Source: Eubacteriales bacterium (lineage in GTDB: Bacteria; Bacillota; Clostridia; Christensenellales; CAG-138). Taken from it: a stretch of DNA of 64,000 nucleotides. A program made the position numbers and the translations under genes. Of the stretch, positions 26,089 through 33,618 are shown piece by piece; position 1 is the first letter of the stretch, and each line of letters begins with the position of its first letter. Under the pieces are notes generated by a model. It did not search any database, was not told where the DNA came from, and worked only from the letters and a program-made list of their open reading frames with translations. Location of the stretch: positions 124,001 to 188,000 of the forward strand of contig JAJFTI010000015.1 of NCBI GenBank assembly GCA_021373115.1, given 5' to 3'.

Positions 26089-26913
26089 ATGATTCGGCAG
26101 AATTTGCATACGCACAGCGTTTGGGACGACGGAACGAATACGCTGGAGGAGATGGCGCAGGCGGGGATTTCCGCGGGGCTGACCTCGCTGGGATTCAGCA
26201 TCCATACGCCGATGCCGTTTCCCTCCTGCTGGACGCTGGAGGAAGGGCGCCTGCCGGAGTATTCCGCCGCGGTGCGGAAATGGAAGGACGCGTTTGCGGG
26301 GCGGATTGCGCTCTATCACGGCGCGGAATGGGACTTGCTCTCTGAAATGCCATTGGACGGGTTTGACTACGTGATCGGCTCGATCCACCACATTCAGGCG
26401 CCTGGTCGGGGCAGCTGTGTGGACAACTCGCCGGAGATGACCGCGCAATACCTGCGGGATCTCTTTGGCGGAGATTCGGACGCGGCGGCGGAAGCGTATT
26501 TTTCGCAGTATGAAGCGCTCGCCGGAATGGAAAAGGTCGATATCGTCGGCCATTTCGATCTGCCGACCAAGTTTGACGAGACGAATCATTTTTACAGCCC
26601 GGATTCGCCGCGGTTTTGTGCGGCGGCGCTTCGCGCGATGGACGCGCTCGTTTCGGCGGATAAAATCTTCGAGATCAACACCGGTGCGATCTCGCGCGGT
26701 TATCGCACGACGCCTTACCCCTCCCGCTCACTGCTGAAGGAGTTAAAGCGCCGGGGCGGCAGGATCACCGTCAGCGCGGATGCGCATGCGGCAAGCGACG
26801 TAGCCTTCGGCTTTGCCGAAGCGGAAGCGCTCGCGATCGACTGCGGGTTTGCCGAAATCTGGCAGTTCGACGGGCGCGGTTTTGTTTCCGTACCGATTGG
26901 AGGCGGCGGATGA
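26089..26913 (+). CDS. hisJ: PHP-family histidinol-phosphatase
   Basis: A 274-residue phosphatase giving histidinol from histidinol phosphate. The PHP metal-binding motifs are NLHTHSVWDDGTNT, YHGAEWD, GSIHHI, GHFDLPTKF and SADAHAASDVAFGF. A 39-base gap with AAGGAGAACC precedes it; the stop overlaps purO by ATGA. With this gene the operon encodes all pathway steps. Confidence 0.94.
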   Translation: MIRQNLHTHSVWDDGTNTLEEMAQAGISAGLTSLGFSIHTPMPFPSCWTLEEGRLPEYSAAVRKWKDAFAGRIALYHGAEWDLLSEMPLDGFDYVIGSIHHIQAPGRGSCVDNSPEMTAQYLRDLFGGDSDAAAEAYFSQYEALAGMEKVDIVGHFDLPTKFDETNHFYSPDSPRFCAAALRAMDALVSADKIFEINTGAISRGYRTTPYPSRSLLKELKRRGGRITVSADAHAASDVAFGFAEAEALAIDCGFAEIWQFDGRGFVSVPIGGGG

Positions 26914-27602
26914 ATACGATTGAATCGCTCTTGAATGGGAACGCATACCCCGGACGGGGAATTCTGATTGGTACCTGTGGCGATCGTGCGGTGATTGCCT
27001 ACTTTCTCATGGGGCGCAGCAAAGCCAGCCGGAACCGCGTTTTTCGCGAAGAGGGCGATACTCTGCGGATCGACCTGTGCGAAACCGGGAAAACGTCCTC
27101 TGTGGCGCTGATCCTGTATACGCCCATACGGGTCTGCAACGGGAGCATCGTCGTGACCAATGGAGATCAAACGGAGACGATCTGTGAAAGCCTGCTTGGC
27201 GGGCATTCGTTTCAGTATGCGCTGAGCACGCGCGGATACGAGCCGGACGCGCCGAACTATACGCCGCGCATCAGCGGGATGGTTCTGCCGTCGGGACGGT
27301 ATGCAATGAGCATTCTTCGCAGGTCGCCGCAATCCGCGGACTGTGTTCGCAAGTACTGGAGTTACGACTCGCAGGAGGGCGCAGGCCGCCTGATCCATAC
27401 CTACGAAGGGGACGGAAATCCGCTGCCAGCCTTCGTTGGCGAACCGCGCGAGCTTGAAGTTCGCGGCAAACCGGAGGAACTGGCGGAGCGTATCTGGAAC
27501 GCGCTGGACCGGGAAAACCGGGTCGCGTTGTATGTTCGGTATACCGACCTTGCCAACGGGCGGTTCGAGAGCGCCATGCGGAACAAGCTCTTCGGGGACT
27601 GA
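26910..27602 (+). CDS. purO: IMP cyclohydrolase (PurO-like)
   Basis: A 230-residue member of the IMP_cyclohyd family (archaeal PurO and its bacterial relatives), which closes FAICAR to IMP. The N-terminus (LLNGNAYPGRGILIGT) and YFLMGRSKASRNRVF are characteristic. It overlaps hisJ by ATGA, so it is cotranslated with the his enzymes. Since HisF releases AICAR, coupling its conversion towards IMP to histidine synthesis makes metabolic sense. A formyltransferase for AICAR is not in the window. Confidence 0.87.
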   Translation: MNTIESLLNGNAYPGRGILIGTCGDRAVIAYFLMGRSKASRNRVFREEGDTLRIDLCETGKTSSVALILYTPIRVCNGSIVVTNGDQTETICESLLGGHSFQYALSTRGYEPDAPNYTPRISGMVLPSGRYAMSILRRSPQSADCVRKYWSYDSQEGAGRLIHTYEGDGNPLPAFVGEPRELEVRGKPEELAERIWNALDRENRVALYVRYTDLANGRFESAMRNKLFGD

Positions 27603-27665
27603 ACGGTCCATGCGATCCGATCCGGATGCATTCGTTCGAAACGGTAGATCGGGATAACATAAAAC

Positions 27666-27695
27666 AAGCCCCGCGCGATTTTTTGCGCGGGGCTT
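27666..27695. terminator. bidirectional terminator between purO and the lipoprotein gene
   Basis: AAGCCCCGCGC and GCGCGGGGCTT form an 11-bp stem around GATTTTTT. It lies between converging genes and has T-rich or A-rich flanks on both sides. Confidence 0.8.
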
Positions 27696-27718
27696 TGCGC
27701 ACCAAAGCCGGGAGCCGG

Positions 27719-29653
27719 CTAGAACTGATACGGATTAAAATCGTTCACTGCCAGGATGAACCAGGCGGTCGGGGCGATGTGCGGATCGGTGCCGTAGACC
27801 CAGGGATCGCCGGTAAAGAGCTCAAATCCGGTGCTGAGGTCCTCTACCGTTGCGGCGGGGAAGAGGCCGCTGCCGAGCTGAATTCCGCTCAGCACATCCA
27901 GTGCGGCGGTTGCAGCCGCATCGTCGCCGCGGAGCCGGTACATCAGCGCGGTATATGCCGTGCCCTCCGCCCACCAACCGCCGGTGGCGTTCTCTTCGCA
28001 GAAGGGGTAGCCGCCGTCGCCAACGCGCATGGAAGCGACGCGCTCCAGCGAATCCGCATATGGATCGAATTCACTGCCAAGCGCCATGGCCGCCCAAACC
28101 TGCGCGTCCAGTACGATGTTGCCCGTATTCGGCGTAATGCCGTCTTCCGTCGTCCCCGTGTAGAAAATATGCTCGGCGGGATCGTACATGGACTGGATGA
28201 ACCGAAGAGCGCTTTCGGCGGCCGCCTGGTAGCGCGGCTCGCCGGTAAGGCGGCTGAGTTCCTGAAACGCGGCATAGGCGTCGATATTGTGCTCAATGGA
28301 TTTATAGGTGAACTTATAGACCACGGGCTTCTTGCCCTCCGCCCAGCCGTCGAACCCGCCGGTAAACCCGTCGCCGCGGTCCGAGCAGTATTTGATGACC
28401 CAGTCCATCAACGCCATTGCCGTGTTCAGGTAACGTTCCTGCGGCAAAACGCGGTAGCACTGCAATAAGGCGAGTGCAACATAAGAGGTATTGCCGACGT
28501 TGCTGCCGACCTGATAGCGGTCTTCATACCACGTTCCGTTTTTATTCTGCGAAAAATCATACCAGCCGGGCAGGCGAGCGCCGCTTTCCCAACCGGGAAT
28601 TGCGGCAATGTTTCCCGCCGCGTAGGCGTTTCGAACGCGCTCCACGCCCTGACGGTCGTTTTCCACCGCGTAGACAAACGCGTCGGCAAGGCTGCCCGCC
28701 TCATTGGTCATTCCTTCCGAAAGGAATGCCATGATCGCGAGTGCGTTGTCGTAGGAGAACGCGGCGTTCCGGATGTAGATGTTTTTCGTTTCGTAGGATT
28801 GCAGCAAAATGGGAGCCGACTTGGCGGATGCGATGTCGCCGACAAATCGGATTTCGTCCAAATAGAAGATATTCTCCGCTTCGCCGGATTCGCCGCCGCT
28901 GCATACGAAACCGAAACCGCAGCAGATATAGCTCAGATCGCTCCATGTCAGGTCGATCGAATATTCCCGCCACTCGTTTGAGAGCGTTTCAAAACCAAGC
29001 GAGCGCTTGGTTTCGCTGTCCGGGTGCCGCACAAGCCGGTCATTCGTCTCGCCGTCGTAGCCGTAGCCGAGCGTAAAGAATTCCACCTGCTCGCCGCCCT
29101 TTTCGCCCCTGGCATAAAAGCGCAGCTCCGTTGCGCCGCTCAGGTCGAGGCCGGCGTTCGTCTGGTTGCCGCCGTTGAGCTTCGGCTGGGTTTCACCGGC
29201 GGGCAGATAACCGTTGAGAAACATCCAACCGCCCCAGTCGTTGCCGCTGGTATCAATGTGGCAGCGAATACAGCTGGTTCCGTCGTATGGATCGGTCGTG
29301 CAGTTTTCATCCATATTCTTTATGAGGCTGCGGTTGCTGCCCCAAATCATCATCTTCTGCGTAAAGTTATTCTGCGTCTGCGCAAAATCCTGATAGACGT
29401 ATACGCATTCGCGGTAACGGTTGAGACCGTTGACCAGACTCTCTACGGCCGCCGCCTTCGCGTCCCCGTATGCGTCGTAGATTGGCGTGGGCTCCGGGGT
29501 TGGCTCCGGGGTCGGTTCCGGCGTTGGCGCGGCTGTCGGCGCTGCGGTTGCGGTTGAAACCGGCTCCGGCGTAACGGCCGGAGGCGCTGCCGCGCAGGAA
29601 ACGAGAAGGAGGCAAACGGCTATAGCAAGAACAGCAGATAGGATTCGTTTCAT
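27719..29653 (-). CDS. cell-surface lipoprotein with CBM-like and alpha/alpha-toroid domains
   Basis: A 644-residue exported protein. Signal and lipobox (MKRILSAVLAIAVCLLLVSC, Cys20) are followed by a Pro/Thr/Glu repeat linker (PEPT units, about 33-57), a beta-rich region with a carbohydrate-binding look (GATELRFYARGEKGGEQVEF, WREYSIDLTW, NIFYLDEIRF, about 110-280), and a long helical region (about 300-644) with repeated aromatic hairpins (GNTSYVALALLQCYRVL, HNIDAYAAFQEL, GWWAEGTAYTALMYRL) typical of six-hairpin glycosidase-like toroids. A surface polysaccharide-acting enzyme is likely; the specificity is unknown. AGGAGGATAAAAAC precedes the ATG. Confidence 0.8.
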   Translation of the reverse strand: MKRILSAVLAIAVCLLLVSCAAAPPAVTPEPVSTATAAPTAAPTPEPTPEPTPEPTPIYDAYGDAKAAAVESLVNGLNRYRECVYVYQDFAQTQNNFTQKMMIWGSNRSLIKNMDENCTTDPYDGTSCIRCHIDTSGNDWGGWMFLNGYLPAGETQPKLNGGNQTNAGLDLSGATELRFYARGEKGGEQVEFFTLGYGYDGETNDRLVRHPDSETKRSLGFETLSNEWREYSIDLTWSDLSYICCGFGFVCSGGESGEAENIFYLDEIRFVGDIASAKSAPILLQSYETKNIYIRNAAFSYDNALAIMAFLSEGMTNEAGSLADAFVYAVENDRQGVERVRNAYAAGNIAAIPGWESGARLPGWYDFSQNKNGTWYEDRYQVGSNVGNTSYVALALLQCYRVLPQERYLNTAMALMDWVIKYCSDRGDGFTGGFDGWAEGKKPVVYKFTYKSIEHNIDAYAAFQELSRLTGEPRYQAAAESALRFIQSMYDPAEHIFYTGTTEDGITPNTGNIVLDAQVWAAMALGSEFDPYADSLERVASMRVGDGGYPFCEENATGGWWAEGTAYTALMYRLRGDDAAATAALDVLSGIQLGSGLFPAATVEDLSTGFELFTGDPWVYGTDPHIAPTAWFILAVNDFNPYQF

Positions 29654-29720
29654 GTTTTTATCCTCCTTTATGGTGTTTTGAAGTGGTTGCATCGTTCAAT
29701 TGCCGGAAGCAGAGGCCGGT

Positions 29721-30101
29721 TTACTTCAACCGGGAGGTAACCGCCTTGATCATAGCCTCCAGCTCGTCGCCGAGTTGCTGCTCCGATTCGCCTTCCTCCC
29801 TGGGCGGCCTGCCGCAGCCGAGTTCATATCCTTCCGGTGCGCGCCAGTCGCTTTCGCCATAGAGATCGATATAGATCACGTCGGGACGGGAGAGTAACCC
29901 GGACGGTTCGATCTCATACAGGTCGGTCGGGTGTCCGGTTGCGCGTGAAATATTGGAACCGAGCCGCCGGCAGCGAACCGGCGTGCGACCGTCCTTGCGG
30001 TAAAGGTTCTCGATATAGACGCGCTCTTCATAGAAACCGGAAACATGAATAGGGTTTTCCAGAGAGTAGCCATAATCGGCGGAATTCAGATCGTTATCCA
30101 T
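29721..30101 (-). CDS. hypothetical soluble protein
   Basis: A 126-residue protein I do not recognise. It begins MDNDLNSADYGYSLENPIHV and contains YIENLYRKDGRTPVRCRRLG and DVIYIDLYGESDW; the C-terminus is acidic then helical. No signal peptide or membrane helix. It lies 41 bases downstream of the small membrane protein gene, which suggests cotranscription. Confidence 0.65.
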   Translation of the reverse strand: MDNDLNSADYGYSLENPIHVSGFYEERVYIENLYRKDGRTPVRCRRLGSNISRATGHPTDLYEIEPSGLLSRPDVIYIDLYGESDWRAPEGYELGCGRPPREEGESEQQLGDELEAMIKAVTSRLK

Positions 30102-30142
30102 AAGAAATCACCAGCTTTCGTTTTCTTCATTGTCAATTCCGT

Positions 30143-30448
30143 TTACAGAACGCCCATCGAACCCAGGAGGGGCAGAACCGTACAGGCAAACAACACGATA
30201 CAGGAAAGAATAAAGCAGACAAGGTTTGCAACGCAGGCTTTCTTAACGCGGGCTTCGTCGTAACTGTGCTTCTTCAGCGTGTTGAGCGCATATGCGCCGA
30301 TTCCCCAGAATACCCCGCCAATGACAATGGCGAGCAGCCCGCCCACGCCGGTAGATGGGTCGCCGAACATGGTGAACGAGGCCATGACCAGAATCACGCC
30401 GACAACGATGTTTACAATAGCATACGCTTTCTGTCCTTTGGTTTTCAT
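30143..30448 (-). CDS. small three-helix membrane protein
   Basis: A 101-residue protein with three predicted membrane helices (about 8-28, 35-55 and 74-97) separated by short charged loops (NTLKKHSYDEARVKK). The start at 30448 is chosen because the upstream in-frame codons lie in promoter-like, non-hydrophobic sequence and a GGAGG lies 11 bases before it. The family is not identified. Confidence 0.7.
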   Translation of the reverse strand: MKTKGQKAYAIVNIVVGVILVMASFTMFGDPSTGVGGLLAIVIGGVFWGIGAYALNTLKKHSYDEARVKKACVANLVCFILSCIVLFACTVLPLLGSMGVL

Positions 30449-30561
30449 GCTCTTTGGATTCCTCCGTTTCTTGGATGAATTGAGTGTAATCGGTTTAAAA
30501 CGAAGGGTTTTCCGGAAAAGTTGCAGCATATGGCGTTTTGCCGTCCGGCGGCGGAATCCGC

Positions 30562-30599
30562 AAAAAAAAGCCATCGATCAATAACGACGCGACGGCTTT
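30562..30599 (-). terminator. intrinsic terminator after the HD-GYP gene
   Basis: On the minus strand AAAGCCGTCG pairs with CGATGGCTTT (10 bp with one G-T pair, 13-base loop), followed by more T to give a run of eight. Confidence 0.88.
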
Positions 30600-30627
30600 G
30601 GAATCATACGGTACGATGGAAAAAGAG

Positions 30628-32958
30628 CTACAGATCGTAACCCTGATAGATCTGTTCAATCTCCCTTTCGTAGCGAAGGAACGCTTTGGCGACCACCGGG
30701 TTGAACCGGTGCCCGATGTCCCGCCGGATCTCGGCAAGGCTGTCCTCATGCGACGAGGCGGTTTTATAACAGCGGGTGGAACGCAAGGCGTCGTATACGT
30801 CGCAAATGGCGACAATCTGCGCGGAGAGCGGTATTTCGTTTCCCTTCAGCCCGGCGGGATAGCCGAGCCCGTCCCAACGCTCGTGATGCGAAAGCGAGAT
30901 TTCAATGCCCATCTTGATCAGATCGCTCTTGTGATAGTGCTGGTAAGCCGATTCGAGCGTCTGCGCGCCGATCGTGGTGTGCTTTTTCATTTCGTCGAAC
31001 TCTTCCGTCGTCAGCTTGCCTCGCTTGAGCAGAATACTGTCCGGAATGCCGACCTTGCCGATGTCGTGGAGCAGGCAGGCCTGCTGCAGGTTGATGATGA
31101 ATTCGCGCGTGAGCTGCTCGCTGTAGACGCTGTTCATGGAAAGCGCGGACGCAACCACACGGCAGGTTTCGCTGATGCGTCTTAAGTGGCCGCCCGTGCT
31201 GTCGTCCCGCGATTCCGCGAGGCAGACCAGCGCGGTAATCGTTCCCCAGAGCGCGTCCGCGAGCTGCTGCACCTTGTCCTGGACGATTTCTTCCAGGTGC
31301 TCGTTGCTGTTCTTCAATTCGTTTTCCAGACGGATTCGATCCGTGATATCGAGCATGCTTACGACAATACAGGTCATGGTTCCGATGCGAATGGGACTGG
31401 CGTTCATAACGACAGCGTGCGTGCTTCCGCTTTTATCGAGGACGTTGAGCTCGGCGTTTTGAATGGCTTTCTTCGCCGCAAAAGCATTTATGACGATATT
31501 GGCGTCGTTCCGGGAAGTAAACATGGAGAGTTCAAACGGCGTTTTCCCAATAATCTCTTCCCGCGCGTATCCGAGCGTTCTGCAGAGCGCGTCGTTTGCG
31601 TCGATATGCGCGCCGTTCTCAATATTGACGATGGCTTTCATCAGCAGGCTGTCGTGAAACGCTTTGGAGAACAGTTCTTCGGAAAACTCCAGCCGCGTGA
31701 CATCCTGCGATATGCCAAACAGCACCGGCATTTTATTCCATTCGCCTTTGCAGACGCGCGTGATAGCGGGAAACGGCACGCCGCTTTTCGTTTCGATTGG
31801 AATACGGCAGCTGAGTTGGGTCCCCAAGAGCATGTCCCGGACGACGGCCGCAGCCTCCTCGCGCCGGTCTGCCGGGTGCAGCATCACCACGTTTTGGCCG
31901 ATCAGTTCCGTTCTGGAATAGCCGGTCTTTCGAAGGACGGAATGGTTGACCTCGAGGATGGTTCCCTCGCCGTCGAGAACGAAGAGCAGGTCGTCGATCG
32001 TGCTGAAAAAGTTGGCGAAGTTCTGTCTTGCGCCGGACAGCTGCTCTTGTAGCTGCGCTTTTTGAAGGGATTTTGCGAGCAGCTCGACGAAGGTTTCCAG
32101 CAGAACGACTTCGCTGTCCGTCCACTCCCGTTCGCAAACGCAGGAATCAAACCCGACGAGACCCATGAAAGCTCCGCCGAAATTCACGGGCAGAACGAGG
32201 ATGGACTGCGCTTGCTGCGCGGCCAGCATATTCCGGATTTCGCCGCTCTTTATATTCTTAATATGCGTTCTTAATGGACGATTGCTGGTTAACGGTTCAA
32301 TAAAATCGGAAAATTTCGGAAGCGGAACATTCTGAAGTTCCGGATTATCGATTTGCCTAGAGATCCCCGCGGCGCACCACTCGTACTTTTGGCTGGAGAA
32401 CCATGCGTTCGACGACGCGTCCAGATGGTTCTCCATGTAGTATACGCGATCCACCTGCACCGCTTCGCCGAGCGTGGCGAGCCCCTTTTCGATCGCGTCC
32501 GGATTCTCCGAAAAAAGCTCCTTTGAAAACCGTACGATCGCGTTTAGAATATGCTCTTTTTTGATGTTTTGTTCTTCCAGCAGATGCTGCTCCGTGATAT
32601 CCTCCGCGCAGCAGGAGAGAAACAGGACGTTGCCACGTTCATCCAGCTTTGGTGTTTTTACGATTCGCAGCAGACGCCGCTCGTGGTTTGCGTTGAACGC
32701 CCACTCCTCGTTGACGGTTGGCAGTTTTGTTCGAAATGCCAGCTTGTTCTGCGCAACGCAGATATCCGCCTCCGCTTTGCCGAGAAATTCATATAGGTTT
32801 TTATGCTCGATTTCTTCGCGTTTTTTGCCCAGAAAGACCGCATGAGCGGAATTGACGCGGCCGTAGTTGACCGTATCCGTCATTTCCCAGATTTGTGTTG
32901 GTATAATATCCGACAGAACCGAAAGCGATTCGCCGAATGCTGAGGGCTCGTTTTTCAT
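30628..32958 (-). CDS. PAS/GAF-HD-GYP cyclic-di-GMP phosphodiesterase
   Basis: A 776-residue cytoplasmic signalling protein. Order: PAS (about 10-130), GAF (about 140-310), two PAS domains (about 320-430 and 435-560), a short coiled coil, then HD-GYP (about 570-776). The catalytic signature is intact in HDIGKVGIPDSILLKRGKLT and HHERWDGLGYP (GLGYP in place of GYP with an extra residue, as in many active members). Expected activity is hydrolysis of c-di-GMP. No membrane helices. Divergent from a PilZ-containing glycosyltransferase, so the two probably act in one circuit. Confidence 0.93.
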   Translation of the reverse strand: MKNEPSAFGESLSVLSDIIPTQIWEMTDTVNYGRVNSAHAVFLGKKREEIEHKNLYEFLGKAEADICVAQNKLAFRTKLPTVNEEWAFNANHERRLLRIVKTPKLDERGNVLFLSCCAEDITEQHLLEEQNIKKEHILNAIVRFSKELFSENPDAIEKGLATLGEAVQVDRVYYMENHLDASSNAWFSSQKYEWCAAGISRQIDNPELQNVPLPKFSDFIEPLTSNRPLRTHIKNIKSGEIRNMLAAQQAQSILVLPVNFGGAFMGLVGFDSCVCEREWTDSEVVLLETFVELLAKSLQKAQLQEQLSGARQNFANFFSTIDDLLFVLDGEGTILEVNHSVLRKTGYSRTELIGQNVVMLHPADRREEAAAVVRDMLLGTQLSCRIPIETKSGVPFPAITRVCKGEWNKMPVLFGISQDVTRLEFSEELFSKAFHDSLLMKAIVNIENGAHIDANDALCRTLGYAREEIIGKTPFELSMFTSRNDANIVINAFAAKKAIQNAELNVLDKSGSTHAVVMNASPIRIGTMTCIVVSMLDITDRIRLENELKNSNEHLEEIVQDKVQQLADALWGTITALVCLAESRDDSTGGHLRRISETCRVVASALSMNSVYSEQLTREFIINLQQACLLHDIGKVGIPDSILLKRGKLTTEEFDEMKKHTTIGAQTLESAYQHYHKSDLIKMGIEISLSHHERWDGLGYPAGLKGNEIPLSAQIVAICDVYDALRSTRCYKTASSHEDSLAEIRRDIGHRFNPVVAKAFLRYEREIEQIYQGYDL

Positions 32959-33102
32959 GCGTGATTCCTAGCGAAATTCCGCTGATACGTGCGTATTTTC
33001 ACCAAAAGACGAATCGGATACTGCGAAGCAATGACCCGTCACAAAGATTGGATCGTAATGCATATACCGCGAGGCGGACAAGCGACCTGTTCCCCTGTTT
33101 GA

Positions 33103-33131
33103 AGAATACATGAAAATCACATAGGTGTCAA
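33103..33131 (-). promoter_or_regulatory. sigma-A-type promoter of the HD-GYP gene
   Basis: On the minus strand TTGACA (33126-33131) and TATTCT (33103-33108) have a 17-base spacer. The leader would be about 140 bases and carries AGGA 8 bases before the ATG. Confidence 0.78.
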
Positions 33132-33380
33132 TGGAATGGAACTTACAGCGTCACCAGACGGTAGAACGGCTGCTTCGGTTCAGCCTTGTTCGGCGCGCCG
33201 TGTATCAGCCGCTTCATCCGCGGAGGAGCGCCGCTAAAACTCATGGAACACGCGGAAAAACAAAATGAAAACGTATTTCCAAAAACAGGCGCTCCCCGAA
33301 GCAAGACGAAGCAGCAACGGGGAAGAGACGATCCGGATGCCGGGATTTAAGGGGGTATAGCACCATATAAAAAGGCACCG
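33132..33380. other. non-coding gap between divergent promoters
   Basis: About 250 bases without a convincing gene. It contains several stem-forming pairs: GGCTG/CAGCC at 33169-33185, GGAGCGCC (33225) with GGCGCTCC (33288), and CCCCG with CGGGG around 33294-33320. A 33-codon frame without ribosome binding site lies on the minus strand (33143-33244). A small structured RNA or a binding region for a shared regulator are both possible. Confidence 0.35.
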
Positions 33381-33409
33381 TTGACACCCGCGCGGAGAAA
33401 AATTACAAT
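33381..33409 (+). promoter_or_regulatory. sigma-A-type promoter of the polysaccharide operon
   Basis: A consensus TTGACA (33381-33386) and TACAAT (33404-33409) with an ideal 17-base spacer. Transcription would start near 33416, giving a 200-base leader before the glycosyltransferase. Confidence 0.88.
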
Positions 33410-33509
33410 ATTCCTATATCAATCGCCTTACGTAATATACGAAACCTGTCACTTCAAGCGCTTCTTTACGGTTACCGGCTTTTTACAAATGGATACATGG
33501 AACGAAGGG

Positions 33510-33560
33510 ATTCCATCGAACTGAATTGTTACATCGTAAGTTCGATGGAATGCAGTTTTT
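33510..33560 (+). terminator. leader terminator/attenuator before the glycosyltransferase gene
   Basis: A perfect 13-bp inverted repeat (33510-33522 with 33539-33551, 16-base loop) is followed by GCAG and TTTTTGTT. It lies inside the leader between the promoter and the start codon, so transcription must pass it. This suggests conditional termination. I searched the upstream leader for the c-di-GMP-I and -II riboswitch consensus and did not see it. Confidence 0.7.
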
Positions 33561-33618
33561 GTTAAACGGTTCAGACCGACGGGTACAGGCGAAGATCCGC
33601 CTGCGGAAGGGGACGGGC

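Noticed and set aside
25375..26589. 404-codon minus-strand frame across hisIE and hisJ
   Set aside because: Antisense to two clearly conserved enzymes; composition is the usual Arg/His/Leu-rich shadow.
33410..33618. c-di-GMP riboswitch in the glycosyltransferase leader
   Set aside because: Expected because of the PilZ gene, but the conserved core sequences of class I and class II aptamers were not seen on either strand.
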